From positions 248,001-312,000 of the forward strand of contig JAJUBI010000002.1 of the NCBI GenBank assembly GCA_022419385.1: 64,000 nt of DNA. The letters run 5' to 3'. The translations under genes were made by a program, and so were the position numbers. A model generated the notes under the pieces. It saw only the letters and a list, made by a program, of their open reading frames with translations, had not been told where the DNA came from and searched no databases. Positions 12,374 through 25,306 of this stretch are shown here, one piece after another (positions within the stretch are counted from its first letter, which is position 1; each line of letters opens with the position of its first letter). The DNA is from Paraconiothyrium sp. Pb-2020 (lineage: Eukaryota; Ascomycota; Dothideomycetes; Pleosporales; Didymosphaeriaceae).

Positions 12374-13072
12374 TTTTCCAGGCCGTTGCTGTCGCCGCGC
12401 GGGTTCAGTACTTAAGGAACCCGCACTCGGACGCCGCCTCCACTAGATTCGCCTGCAATGTCTCGTCTTGGGCCTGCGAGCGGGCGCTGGAAGCGGAATG
12501 GGCTGGCGGTCCCTCGCACGCTCGCTCGTGTCTAGACTGCGGGCCGCGCACCGCGCCGAGTCACGGTGTCGAAAGGCGGTTAAGGTGCTGCAAGTCACTC
12601 TGTGTAGAGAGGGCCGATTGCGGGGCAGCCGAGCAATAGGAGGGGGTTGCTTGCTGTGGACGGTTAGGGCCGTGGGTGTTCGGTGGGTCGCTGGCGGGTT
12701 GGTCGCTAATCGCGGGTTGCGCGCGCGTTCTGCGTTGAAGTGTGCTGGGGAAGCGCTGCGAGCGCAGACGTTGGTTATGTACGCGAGGACGGGGTTGCAC
12801 AGGTGGTTCGGGATATCTAGCAGCATGCACGGCGTGTGTTTGTAGGTAGAGCGTGGGGTGGATCGCCCGCATATGAGTGTGCGTCGTTGGGGGCGTGCGT
12901 CACCAATTAGTTAGCGGGGAGCGTCGCCTCCCGAACCCTTCGGCTGCTTATTCACAACGGACCAACTCGGTGGACATCTTCTCATAAGACATACAGCGGA
13001 ATTATCGGGGTATACTAATCTAAACAACACGCTGGAGATACAAAAACCAAGAACAACACATTAGGATTACAA
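12374..13072. other. Intergenic region between two minus-strand genes
   Basis: This 0.7 kb holds the presumed promoter of the WBP2-like gene (high end of that gene) and the 3' flank of the MACPF-like gene. Overlapping frames at 12443-12872 on both strands are G+C-driven and lack motifs. No repeat or TATA box stood out. Confidence 0.4.
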
Positions 13073-15564
13073 TTACTCTTCGCCCGCCTTCTTCCAGATG
13101 CCAGACACCCTAGCCAAGACATGACCTTTCCCAAGCGTATCAATCCACGAGCCCGCGAGCCCAACAAACTCCCATACGGTGCCATCACCACGGTTTGGCG
13201 GCTCGTTGAATACGCGGATCAGGCCCTGAGGCTCTTTACCCTCCCACTGTCTCCACCTCAACCTCTCCATCTGCTGCCCATCACACTCGTCGAAGAATGT
13301 CATGCCTGCGATGTATCCTGAGCCTGGGACGTACGCGACTTCAATTTTTGTAATGTCGACACCGCCGATGTCGAGGGCCTTGAAGTCTGAAGCTTCGTCT
13401 GAGGAGTGGAGGTGACCAAGGTGGTGGTTACACCCGTCATGTTCCGCCTCGTCGGGGTTGTCGTGCGCGCGAGCAAGACCAATGGCTCCGATGGCATTCT
13501 CAGCTTGCCTAAGCGTTGTGGTAGACACCCAGCTTTTGAGCGACGAGAGCCTATAGCGGTGGAGCGCAATCCTGCGTAGCGGGTTCGCACCTTGTGACCC
13601 ACGCGGCTCAGTAAGCTCCAAGGAAGAGAAGTCCTCATACTTTCCGCCCATCCCATATTTCTGACGAAAGTCATCCGGACTAACTTTCGGATCACCGACC
13701 ATGTCAGGCTCGAACCAGATGTTGCCTTCTCGGACGTAAGCGGCCGTCTTGAGGTAGGCGCCGTCGTTCGACAAGTCTGACACGATACTGTTGTGGATAG
13801 GAATTGGTAGGCGCTCTTTCAGGACCTCAGGGTAAGCGTAATTGGGGCGCTTCATGCGTGTTGATCTTGTCTTGGGATCGTACTGGGCATAAGCCAGATG
13901 TGGGTGGTCCACCAGCCGAGACGCTTCCTCCGTGATCAGTGTCATTGCTTCTCGGCACAGCAGGCGAGCTTCGTTCAGCGCAAGAGGCTCGGGCGGAATC
14001 GGATCCTGACGTGCATTGTTCTCCAACAGATTCCAGCCTACATGGCCTTCATCAACGGCAAAGGTAAAGGCGCGCTCCATACCGAGGACATCTTCGCTCC
14101 TATTCTGACAGGGAGAATCATCACCTCCAACGGGACTGACGAGGAGGGATTGTTTCGATGCATCCCTGGTCAGAAGTGGTGAGAGGTTCTTGGGAGGTGT
14201 TCTGAGACTACACAAGGTCAATCCAGGACCCTTCACAGGACAGACAAGGACACTTACTCCGCTCGAGACGCCACTCTCCTAAGCGTCTGCGTCTTTGGTA
14301 CTTTTCTCATCTTATACTGCGACGGATTCTGCAACATCTCCCCGATTTTCTTCCACAGCTTCTTGTAATTCATCAACGCGTCGAACAATTCTGACGTGTA
14401 AATCGCACACGGCACATAGTTTAGAATGATGACCGGCTCCTCATACTTCTCCCTGCCACTCTTGTTATTCTCGCCACCCTTCTGGTTCCTCAGATCACTA
14501 TCCCAGATCCTTCTCTCTTCCAGCAATCTACTCCACTTCCAAGCCTGGAAAGATCGCAAAGATGTATAGCGTGTGAGGATAGCTTGTGTGCGGGCACTCG
14601 AGCGCGCAACCATCGAGGGAAAAGCGTTCGCGACAGCGACGACACTCTGGATAGTCCAGGGCACGGCGGGCTTTTTGATCTCACCGCCGCCGACCCAGTT
14701 TACGGAGATGGAAATCTCGGTGTTCTTTAGCGCTTCGCTATGTTCCTTTGCAATGGCTTCGCTGGCGCCGATCTCGAGCGTCGGAGGTCCCACAGCGAGC
14801 TGCACGTCCACGGCCTGCTTGACCGAGCGATACTTGCTCTTGTCATTCAGCTTGATGGAGATGACGGCGTTAAATTCGCCTCCTTCAGTGAAACCCGAAA
14901 TAAAGCTATCGCCGTATACTTCGGTAAAGCGATCTAGCGGTAAGCCAGGTATATCTTGAAACTCCATCTCATCCCTTGGAGACAGTGCGTCGTTGTTCAC
15001 TATCACGCTGACGACGTAGTTTAACTCGCTGTCAAGGACTTTATTCTCGTTCACGAAGGACGCGTTTCCGTTGCCGTGTATGGTGCCGTATTTGATGCTC
15101 ATTGAAGTCGAAATGTTCAACGCGTCCATTATGTCGCTAACGTTCTCGATTGCACGCGTTGAATACGTGACGCTCTGACTTGTCGTTGGTACTGGTCCTG
15201 CTGGGATCTCGAATGGCAGCTCTCCCACCGAAGCCGTGACCACGTCCAATGCACTACCCAAGCCTAATGTAGGCGCTGGAGAGGGCGTCGCTGTTCTGGA
15301 AACATCATGCGATTCTGGCTGTTGGACTCCGTTGATTGCTACGGCAGGAACCTCGCTGAGCTGCGCGATGGACGCATCTGGGGTAGCCGGTGGTGACAAA
15401 GGAACAGTGCCGGTCGAGGGCAGAGGAATAAGTTCGCTACTGGCTTTCTTCTTAGGTCTTGGACTTCCCATAATGACCGCATTCTCCAGGCGAATTTCTT
15501 GTGTGTATGTGTTGAAGCCCTGCCCAACGCGCATGGCGTTGGTGTAGGGCGCGGTGAGCGACAT
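13073..15564 (-). CDS. MACPF-like (perforin-fold) protein, candidate pore former
   Basis: Two exons, 15564-14258 and 14207-13073, join across a 50-bp GTAAGT...TGTAG intron in correct phase, giving about 813 residues. The start at 15564 (MSLTAPYTNAMRVGQGFNTY) is preferred to an in-frame Met at 15621, since GQGFNTYTQ resembles the N-terminus of fungal MACPF-like proteins; this is from memory. Near residues 217-231 the phrase YGDSFISGFTEGGEF fits the loose MACPF signature of Tyr-Gly followed by Gly-Gly. A Pro/Ser-rich linker (about 35-120) precedes it. The C-terminal 100 residues (GYIAGMTFF, VWEFVGLAGSWID) look beta-rich, perhaps a binding module. There is no obvious signal peptide, so cytosolic action is possible. 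It is divergent to a HET gene. Membrane activity is inferred, not shown. Confidence 0.65.
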
Positions 15565-16838
15565 TTTTGGACCTAAGGAAAGAGCAACCGCGACCTGGAA
15601 GAATGCAACAATGGCTCCCACGCCGTATGACTAGAAGATGTACGATGAAATGGCCTGCAGAGTTGCTACACTCAGCAGGTGTATATCTCTCCGTCCGTAT
15701 TATATTGAATTAGAGGCTGAGGTTCTGTGTCGCGATTGTCAGTGCGAAGCGCAACACGAGATCAAATGATAAGAAGTGATGTAGATGCACGAGGCAGCGG
15801 TACCTCGACATCGCCATATTATACCAGACACGGCCCCAAGTCGCGCCGCCTATAACCGCCAAGGAAATTACCCACCCTGGCCATAATCCGCTGTGCCTCA
15901 TGCTGATGGTGGGTCGTACCTTACAGCTATTCATCAGATTGGATCCAGCTAGGGCCGCCAAACGTACACTGTAACAGTGCGCGCACGGCTCAGCTGCGCC
16001 CCCCATACGCCCAACTGTGCCCTGCTACACGAATAGACACACAGTACTGCGAACACCAGTTGTTGGCCCGAGAAGGCATAAGGCGATGCCAATGCTTACG
16101 GGTGTGGCGTTGGACGGGGGAGCTGATGGTGGTAGTAGGGAGGAGACGCTCGAAATAGTAGATGCTCGCAATAGCGATGCTACTTTGGTGCCTAGTCTGC
16201 TTCGGCCTCCAGGCACGAGGCTAAGTGAGCTCAGCTATTAGGGCGGCTGCTGATAGTATAGAATGTCAGCAAGGTATCGAGTGGAACGGGAAACGAGCGA
16301 GAGATGGGGTGCGGATGACCACGTGGGAAGGGTGCGGCTGGCGGATGAGATGAGATGGAGTGTGTGTGCCGAGTTGGAGAAGGCTGACATGCGAGAAGGT
16401 AAGCTAGCTGTTTAGAGGTATTGCGCACAAGCGCGTATACGAAAGCATCATCTTCATTGTGCAAAAAGGTACAATATGACAATTGACGATAAAAGATAAA
16501 GATGCAGTAAAAAATAGCTGTGGTCGTATTATTTACCTAGACTCATAAGATTATCATGGATATTTCTGGCCAATTAGGGCTGAACACGATCCAGTTAACA
16601 TGGGACGCTTCGTTGAGCGTATCAACAATGGAGAGCGCGCGCCTATGGCCAACGCCGGGTAGCCTGAGGCAGAGACCATGCGAGCCCTGGGGCTGTTGCC
16701 TAGATCTACCCTTGGCTAGAAAATCACTTTCTTGCACAGACATCAATATTGACACGTCTCCACACAATACTCCGCCTAGTTAGTCAAATATATCATAGAA
16801 GACTTTCTGTTTCGCCTACACCTTCTGTGCTGCCAGTC
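15565..16838. other. Bidirectional promoter region between MACPF-like and HET genes
   Basis: About 1.27 kb separates the divergent start codons at 15564 and 16839. It carries only short motif-free frames and A/T-rich patches (16480-16560). A Met at 15621 in frame with the MACPF-like gene would lengthen that protein by 19 residues. Confidence 0.45.
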
Positions 16839-18739
16839 ATGAGCGGCTGGCCTGGATACCAAACCCTCGACAATTCTAGGCGCACAATAAGACTTCTCGA
16901 GCTGCTTCCGGCACATCATCATCTCAGCAAGTTTCGACCCGCTTGCCGAATTCATCATGCTAGCCTTGATGAAGATCCGTCGTTCCTGGCTTTGTCGTAT
17001 GTCTGGGGAAGTGGAGATGACACAACGATTATATTGGTAGATAAGCGGCCATTTCGAGTCACGCGCAATTTATTTGATGCAATAATCGGACTCCGAGGAA
17101 CAGAAACCATAGTCATATGGATTGATGCCATTTGCATAAACCAACAGGATAACGAAGAAAAGGGTATCCAAGTTCAAATGATGCGAAGCATCTACAAACA
17201 AGCCGCGAATGTTATCTTTTGGCTCGGACGGCAAGAGCAACACGACAAGGCTGCTGTTCGCTTGATGAACGTCTTTGTGGAAAAGCACAAAATCTCTTCC
17301 AATCTCGAGCCTTTCAGGTGCAAGTCTTTAGCCCAAATCGGCCTTCCCTCGAATGGTTGCGGATGGATCGGTTGGGCCTCACTTCTGTCTCGTCCATGGT
17401 TTGGGCGGGTTTGGATCGTGCAAGAATTTTTGAATGCTACCAAATCGGAATTCAGGTCTGGCGATCTGAGAATCCCGAGTGAGCTCCTCATTTGGTTCGC
17501 ATTTGCGACGGCTACATGTGCTGCTCTTGGACTAATTGTTGCATTTCACAGCGTCAATATTCCCAACAACAGGGACAGTGACATTCTGCGGAGAGCGTTT
17601 GCGCTCAGTATTGACACACGAAGCCGCGCAATTGGTGGAATTGATGACACACGAATCGTAGACCTATGGACAAGGAGCCAGCTGCTTGGAGCCACGGATC
17701 CCCGTGATCGAGTTTTCGCACTTTTGTCGACGCAGACTACATTTAATTTAGACATAGTCGATTATGAAAAAGACGTGGCGACCGTATACACGGAGATTGC
17801 AGCTATAGCTCTGGCTATACGAGTGCGTTGGACAGACTGGTACAACAGAAACCCCTACGAGCTTGAATACAGCCATCCATCATCAAAGAAGGAGTGTACA
17901 AGCAGATTCCTGGCCTGCAAGACTGAGACTCTACACACACCAAGACTACCAAGCTGGGTGCCTGACTGGAGGCCGGCGAGCTTCAATCATGTCCCTTTAA
18001 CACAATACTTTCCTGGCACTGCCTGGTTCACTCGTCATTACAGTCATGCCATTGTGCAAGGCAAGGTATGTTTATCCCCGATCCCGATGACACGAAGCTA
18101 AACGTGAAGGTACTGTTCATATCAGGATGCATTGTTGACCGCCCCAGTATTATCGTAGAGTTGACGCCATATACTTTATATAATTTTCAAGGATATCCTC
18201 ATAAGGATCCGCGGCTGCAGGCATGGGCTCAAAGGATGCTCAACTGGCAGATCTTGTGCTATCTGCTAGCTCAGAGCTACGGGAAGGTTTCAACAAAGCA
18301 CAACTTCCTCGAAGATTTCAGCCGCGCAATGGCATTCAACGCGCTGCCGGATAAAAGTGCATCAGCCGGCGTACAATACATCACCGGATTTCAAGCATTG
18401 CACAGCAAGATTGCAAAAAAAGCGCCGAGAGTCAAGTACTGTCTTGCGTTTTCAAATTCTAATTCTACTAGCGATCAGGATATCGTATTTGAGAGTCGGG
18501 CTCAGGAGCTTTCAGCCGGTCGGAAATTCGTCATTACTGGCAAAGGGGATTTTGCCTGGGTCCCAAGCAGCACAAAGTTAGGTGACTGTATATGCTTCCT
18601 TGCGGGCTGTGCGGTGCCATTCGTCGTAAGACCTACTGGAAAGTCATTCGAGCTTCTCGGGGATTGCTATCTGCATAGTGAGATGAAGGATGGAAGTATC
18701 AATATCGATCTCGAACCTCGGATATTCGAGTTCCGGTGA
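16839..18739 (+). CDS. HET-domain (heterokaryon incompatibility) protein, intact
   Basis: Exons 16839-18065 and 18110-18739 give about 618 residues. The 44-bp intron has a GTATGT donor, a CTAAAC branch-like site and AAG acceptor, and restores the frame as AIVQGK-VLFISG; without it the frame ends at 18101. The start was placed at MSGWPGYQTL, directly before the conserved lead-in (IRLLELLPA). HET blocks are clear: FLALSYVWGSGDD near residue 53, VIWIDAICINQQDNEEKGIQ near 95, then ANVIFWLG and WFGRVWIVQEF. HET domains trigger localised cell death when incompatible hyphae fuse, and some have TIR-like folds. The partner gene is not evident, though the divergent MACPF-like gene is a candidate. No frameshift is needed. 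Confidence 0.9.
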
Positions 18740-19474
18740 TCTAGAGTGGCAATACGTAGTCTATCAATCGCAGTCATCCACCATGAAGTCGGCACGCTAG
18801 TCGGCCTCAAACATGTATAAGCTATACCAGCATCGTATGAAACCGAGTTGAGAGCGGACCCGCGGAACGCATCCAGGCTGTGTGCAATGCGGCGCGCTAA
18901 AAGGAACGATGTGGACAACAACGGAAACGATAACCGTGAACCGAACTACAGCGATATCTGGAATCGATCGTCGACGGTTCAGCATGTAAAGCGGAGACTT
19001 GAAGGACTCGGAGGAGGCACAGCAGGGCAACATGCCCAGGTGGCATGCCACGAAGCACGTGTCAAAGCCAGGATTTGTGTCTTCCGCACATGCACAAGCT
19101 ACTGCGCGGACAAGCTGGCTCCGCTGCCCATATTCCGCTCATTCTGCTCCCCTAACAACTCCACGGTGCACTTGAAGTAGTGTATGTCCTCCCTTCTCGA
19201 CTCTTCTACTCTCTAGCCCGTGCCGCGCCGCGCCATCCGCTCTCGATGTTAATGTAGTCACTAAGGAACCGTTGGCGCCTCGACTCTGGTCTAACTTAAT
19301 TGCGGTTCTTTATTCGCTGACATAATTGGTTCCGCCCTGAGACTGCCACACAATGCATGAGCGAATCTTTACCGTTTACGTGAAGTTAATAATGCGGCTT
19401 GGCACGAACGATCGACTCATATCACCTGTTTAGCGTCGCTACAAACATGGAAACATAACGCCACGACAAACGCG
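18740..19474. other. Intergenic region, convergent gene ends
   Basis: The HET gene and the following minus-strand gene point toward each other. Frames in 18797-19180 on both strands lack motifs. I see no repeat. Confidence 0.4.
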
Positions 19475-20583
19475 TCAAGGAGACTGACTAGGTCCGGCCC
19501 GTCGGTAGTGCGGTGGCGACAAGGCACCGAATAAGGCGACCAACCATGACTCTATACTCATCGCGAAGTATGACCTGCCCTGTCCCGTACTTACGACTTG
19601 ATGTTTGCCCTCGACCCTTTCTTCTCGTGCCTTTTGACTTTCACCTTTGGCCTTGAAAAGCACTTCCGGCTTGATATTTTCTTTCCACTTGATATTGGCT
19701 TTTGACGCTGTCCTTGCCTTGGATGGCGCTTTCCCTGGCATATGGGCATCTTGTACTGCTACCTTTGTCTCTCTGGAAATTGGTCTCGTCTTCACTGCAT
19801 TCTCATGCTTCTATCGTATTGGGTATCAGCTTCAGATTCTAGTCCTTTAACCGTTGATAGGCACTTCCCCCATGCAAATATGCGTACCTTATTTTTGTCC
19901 ATAGCAGCTGGTATATCAATACAGGACTGACTCTTAGGGCTGCTCATCTTCCAGACATCGATAATTTTTGTGTCCTCTATATCTCGCTTCACCACTAATT
20001 GCTTTGGGTCTTTTGCCGTTGTCCTCCAAGTATGCTTTTTAGGAACAACACCCCGAAAACGGGCCAACCATGTCTCAATCTCATCGACAGGCCATAATTG
20101 GTAGTGAAAATCCATTGCGCCGTGGACCTTGGGATGTACTATTTCTATACGCAAGCAAATATTCCTTGCAGTGGACCACTTCAAGATGGGCGCTTCGATT
20201 GCTTGGAAGCTCGTCAGTCCAGATGGATGGAATCTCTCAGGTGGTGGTGGTGTCAACACCGTGACCATATCCCCTTTGGAGATACACCATGCAAAGACTG
20301 CGGAGGCACCTTTTATATATTTTTTCCATCCTAGCGCGGATTTCCGCTTCCGTTGGCACGAGGGATGTGCGGTATCCATGAGAGGCCCCATTGCCGTAGT
20401 GAGGGTTTGCATACTACGCTCGTCTGCCCATCTCTGGGCTTCCTCTCGCGACACACCGCTCCACAGGACTTGGCCATTTGGCTTCCACGCACCCCCTTGA
20501 AACTGCTGATAGATTTCGGCCTCCTCTTTGAGCGTCACAAACGCGAGAAGCTCCGGCAGTAATGATGAGAGCAGGCAATCCAT
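19475..20583 (-). CDS. Hypothetical protein, basic C-terminal tail
   Basis: Exon 1 runs 20583-19888 and begins MDCLLSSLLPELLAFV. A GTACGC donor at 19887 and a GATAG acceptor at 19811 remove 77 bases in phase 0 and join to a lysine-rich exon (KHENAVKTRPISRETKV) ending at 19475, about 343 residues. Without splicing the frame stops at 19792. A second possible donor (GTAAGT, 19594-19589) could change the last 40 residues, so the C-terminus is uncertain. The body has a well-ordered, globular look, with EEAQRWADERSMQTLTTAMGP, a stretch VTVLTPPPPERFHPSGLT and WPVDEIETWLARF. I believe similar hypothetical proteins occur widely in Dothideomycetes, but I know of no function and see no catalytic motif. 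Confidence 0.65.
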
Positions 20584-21696
20584 CCTTCGGTCTTCGATAT
20601 TGTTCCATCATAAGGTGGTGCAGCATATAAGAGGCAGATCAGAAATGGTACATGCCATTTTAATGATGCAGTGGCTTGTGATCGACGTAGGCATGCATTG
20701 GTCAACGTTGATCACGCTTGTAACCAGAAAAGAGCGTGTTCGTGCCCTACATCACGCATGTGATAAGGCTTATGAGCTGATCTAGGCGTCGCGGTAGCAG
20801 ATGTGCTTGGAACGTGAGCGGTGCATCTGAATGCGGTAGTACTTATAGCTTCTACCATGGTTTTGAGTTCGCTCATGCAGTCGCACGCCTTTGCTCCGTG
20901 CTGAAGCTTTATGTCCTCCAGGTCACTCCCGTTCCATGCGCGCTGTGCCTTCTGCACTGCGTCGCTTGGTCGGCTCCTGCTTCTATTGGTGTTGTTTTGT
21001 GCTGCTGATGGAAAGGTAGACCGATCGTCGAGATCTTTCTGCGGGCACTGCATCGAGAGCAAGCTAACAAGAAGGCAAGCGGGGAGCTCGGAACCCAGTG
21101 TATGGGTTGGTGATTGCTATGCCATTGTGCCTCGAAATTGTTAAAGATACGCGCGTGTACCGGTCGATGAGAACATCATTATCTTAGGTTTCAAGAGCCG
21201 GTCGCGGTAATGTAGTAATGTAGAGTAGCAGTCGTGGATGCGGGGGTTTTAGCACTAGTCTTCGCCGGATCATGGTCTTCAAACAACTACATCCTGATAA
21301 CGAGGAGCGCTAAGCGTCGTGATCAGATTGGGGAAGGCGCGGCATGAAGCAGGCTGCACTAGCAAAAGCCCAAACGAGGACGGGCGACGGGAAAAGCATT
21401 GTACGCACCACGAGGCCTGTCTTATAGGACCAGAGAGTGCGTCAATTGGAACACTTTAGTCTTCTAGCGAATTAGAATGGTTGGTAAGTCTTGTCGTTTA
21501 TTACGACGTGCTGTGCGGTATTGTAAGGTGGGAACGTGGGGGCATCAATTTTCTCGCGCGATGGGGAATCATTGTCCTTAAAGCTAGTCCAACCTACCCA
21601 CATATCATCAATCTAATTAATCTTTATGTATCTGTATATTAACAATTGTTATACCATCATGAATGCAAGTTAACGTCTACCGCCTCCACGCCCCCT
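20584..21696. other. Intergenic region without recognised features
   Basis: It lies between the 5' end of the hypothetical gene and the 3' end of the glycosyltransferase. Short frames on both strands are motif-free. The A/T-rich part at 21600-21670 is probably the 3' UTR and terminator region of the glycosyltransferase. Confidence 0.4.
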
Positions 21697-23231
21697 TCAC
21701 CCCGGATACTGATCGATCCACTCCCTCTCATCCCCCCTGACATACTTCTCCATGTTCATCCTCACGCTCCACCTCACATGCTCACTCCGTCCATCCCGCC
21801 ACCGCGAGAATAAACTAGGCTGCGTAGTAACACATACCAACTTCGTCTCACTATCCGCCCCGCCATCACACAACTCTCGCAGCAAGCCGTCAAACTCCTC
21901 TGTCCCGTTGCGCTGCGAGGCTTCGTACAAAATGCGCCGGGCGCCGCGCCGCGAGACGGCGTAGGCGAGACTGCATGAGGGCGCGTAGGTGTGGTGGAAC
22001 ACGCGGGTCTGGTTGGGGTAGGCGTTGGGCTCTTTGTTGTCGATGGTGATGGCGTCTTGTGCTACGACGAAGGGATCTGGCGTGAAGACGACGCGGCCCT
22101 TTGAGAGGTTGGGCGTTCGCTGGGTGGGCATTTGCATGCCGCAGTGGCCTAGCCAGAGGACGTCCCAGTCGTCGCCGTAAGCGGAGTTGGAAGGTTGGAG
22201 CGTGGCTGGGTGGCCTACGAATGGGATTTCGGTTACTTTGTTGCTGAAAGATGGGTCTGGGAAGGAGCTATCGGCGTATGTGGGTCTGAAAGGGTTAGTG
22301 GGACGGTGGAAGGTATGAGCGGGGACTGTACTTGGTGTTATCTGTAAGGGCGAGTGGTTGCGTGAGCGTTCGTGTTGAGAGGGCGAACGTGTGCATTTGC
22401 TCTCGTAGCCGGATGTCCCAGTCGAGGTCATCTTCGAGGATCATGGCAGAGAAGAGGCCTTGCTCCACGGTACTGCGGACGGCATTGATGTGCGCTCTCC
22501 AGCTCCCCTCAGATTGTTCACTCCTGGCCTTTTGGTCCTGACTCAGAAGAGATACGTCCTCAGAAGCCTGCGCTCAGGTTAGCGAATTCTAATATGTCAC
22601 GTCCTGGGTATCAAAGTTACCCGACGGTCCGATGAGCCATCAACCCAGTCGATGTTTAACTCGCCGAACGAAGAAGCAAGGACCATAGTATCTTGGCGGT
22701 CCTGTTGATGGGGCAGATTGACTACAAACAATTTTCCGAACTGGAAAGGTTAGCCACTATCGTCGAATGATGTTGCAGGAGGATCCCTGCGCGCATCGGT
22801 AGTGCTGATGCTCGTAACTTACTCCTAGCGTCCGATTCTCAACAGCAACGGCAAGGTCCTTGATCTTCAGGCCATCAGGCACAACCTCCTGTTTTGGTTT
22901 ATGATCTCCATCGATCGGTTTTGGTCGTGTAGTGCTGTCTAATTGAGCTCAGAGTCAGCGCAAGTGTCACAAGGACTGTTTCCATCCTGCTACCAGCTGC
23001 TCCGACAGAATTGACTCGTGTTGAAGACGTCGAAAATGACCATCATGGGCAGCGAAACCACTTACTGAACGGCCCGACCCTTCCAAGGGCATTATATCCG
23101 CCACCCAGATCGTACGGGCTCCCAAAAACCGTCCGATCTAATCCGTTCCTAAACCCCACGCTAGCCAGAAGGAACCCAAACAGCACAGACAGCGGAACAA
23201 CGACAAGCTGACGCCTGAGGAGCGGCGTCAT
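21697..23231 (-). CDS. Glycosyltransferase family 25 (LPS-type) protein, type II membrane
   Basis: Five exons were read by eye and all phases close: 23231-23066, 22938-22823, 22740-22621, 22567-22332 and 22285-21697, about 408 residues. A single N-terminal membrane anchor (LVVVPLSVLFGFLLASVGF, about residues 9-27) suggests a type II Golgi protein. GT25 hallmarks appear in order: FGKLFVVNLPHQQDRQDTM, WVDGSS, GSWRAHINAVRST, and the acidic metal-binding patch MILEDDLDWD. Later DVLWLGHCG and SLAYAVSRRGARRIL match the family's acceptor half. GT25 enzymes transfer galactose or related sugars; in fungi the substrate is unknown. Intron lengths are 127, 82, 53 and 46 bases, the longest after the first exon. 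Confidence 0.9.
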
Positions 23232-25306
23232 GGTATCAGAAAGGCCCCGGCATGGGGTGTAACGCGCGCGGAGGTGGGGTTGACATCATGCTGTCGCGTT
23301 TGGAGGTTGAGATTGTGCATGGGCTAGGAGCGCGCCGGCCCATGGTCCGTCGCGACCTGGATGCGGTGACGAAATGTTGGAAATGTTGGCTGCCGAGTAG
23401 CGCGCAGTAGCGCGATGGCGATACCTAGGTAGCTTTGGGACCACGCGACTTGAGCCGCTACGCAGCTTTATTATCGTCGATGTTCAGCACGTCGCTGTTT
23501 ATCCAGGAGGGATAGCAAGCTGCCTGATCATTCGGCATTGCATTGCAGATCTGCTGACATGCAAACAACATTTGAAGTTTGAAGCCTGTGCAGTCGAACG
23601 CGTACGTCACGGAAGACTAGTGGAGCCAGAACCAAGCTGTCTCAAAGAGCCACCTCTAGTAAACATCGTTGCCAAAGTCTTCTTGGCCGCCTTGGTGAAA
23701 CTCTTCGAGAGGCAATCCCAGATTGCCAAGCGTTCTCAGAGTACAATATGCACTCCGCAAAAGCTGTCTCCCTTGGCGGCCAGGCACTTCGTGCGATCGC
23801 CGTTGTTCGCCTTCGGAAGGCCCAGGCCATCCTAGCAGCGTCCTCAGCAGCATAGCAAAGTCATGTAGAAGTATTTCCTGGAGTACTCCGCCCAATGGAG
23901 AAACTCTGCTCGAAAATCCTTCCGGTCTGACCAATACAAAGATAGGGCTTGGTTGGAGCCAGCATATTCGCGCCCAAGCATCCGTTTGGTAATATCCTTT
24001 CAATGAAGGTTTCTGATAGTACATGCGTCACTGTGTTGGAACAGGCCCAGGTAAGATCTGCCTTGAGAAGGGCGTACGAAACTGCCACGCAACATACGGC
24101 TGGGTATGATAGGCTTACTTCATCGCGTGCCAGGTCGTTCCATCTTGATCTCGTGCAGGTCTCGGCGACTGAGCTTGATTAATAGGATGGCAATGGTGCC
24201 CTCGAATGCTTGTGAGTAATGATGCATGAGAAATGGAAGCGCCGGTACTATACGCAACGCCCTGGCTGCGAAGCAAAGCGCGAGAACTACAAATGGAGGA
24301 AACAGGAGGACAATGCTACGGGTGCAGAGGCCAAATGCTTTTTCCGAATGTCAGTTTTTCTTTTTGAGAGGGAAAGGACGATGGCTGCGCGCTTCGCCAA
24401 GTCCCGCCATGGCTTGTGATACATTTTCATCTTCGAAAACATTGGCAAACATGTTCTCGGCGTGTTTGGATATTGTGCCATCCATTGTCTCCTGGATACA
24501 GCCGCGACCGACGAAGCGACGTTTTCCATCATTTTTTTGATGCACTTCTGGGGTCACAGACACATCTCCGCCATTTGGCCTCCGCCACACGATAATCCTC
24601 GCTTCTGGCCCCTGTCACGACGGGCATATACCCAGGGAAGTCCGCGGCATCCTTCCAACATCAAGCCCGCGGCTTCGAATGCCGTAACTCAGTGATATAA
24701 CACTCGTCAGCTTCGGAGAGGCCAAGAGAATGTGGAATGCATCGTGATATGGGAGCCGTAAAGTACCGGAGGGATGCGGCATATGCTGGGACGAAGCGGA
24801 ACGCAGGCTCTTTACCCATGTCTGCCACGGCGTCTCACGAGATAAACTATTGAACGCTCTTGTAGTGACCGTCGTTGATTTGAGTGTGTCTGTGTTCGTA
24901 CACGCCCTACACGCGTGGAATATTCCAGTGGTACGATGTTCTTGATCCTCTTTGTTGGGATCGGAGGACGCCGAACCCATGGATGCACCGACATAAGATC
25001 CACGCAGTGACAAGACCAGTGCCTCTGCTGCTTCATATCAATGTCTTGGTCCGCTGGGACGCAACGATCCGGGTTTGGCATTCCGAGAATGTGAGTACGT
25101 ATCCGGGCGGCTTGCAGCTCCCCACACTGTCAGCCGAGTCACTCCAAGGCGCCGCACCACCTCTGGTAACAGCCGGCCCTCCCTTCTCTTTCTCATCCTT
25201 CGTGGACTTCGAAGACATTACAAAACATATCTGGCAGACTTCTGGAAGAAGCGGGACTTGACACGGGCGAGACCGAAACAGCATAGACCTACACGCTATC
25301 CTCAAA
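23232..25306. other. 2.1-kb gene-free region
   Basis: The glycosyltransferase and carbonic anhydrase are divergent across this stretch, so it holds both promoters. Frames of up to 125 codons (23656-24024 minus, 24615-25013 minus, 24884-25261 plus) overlap one another, lack motifs and have no convincing start context. I could not assign a gene, relic or named repeat. Confidence 0.4.

Noticed and set aside
12443..12872. Overlapping frames of 100-127 codons on both strands
   Set aside because: They overlap one another in a G+C-rich promoter region and show no motif or homology I recognise.
18066..18097. 32-bp intron in the HET gene ending at GAAG
   Set aside because: It restores the frame but is too short for a fungal intron. 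The 44-bp alternative ending at 18109 has a branch-like CTAAAC and a better junction.
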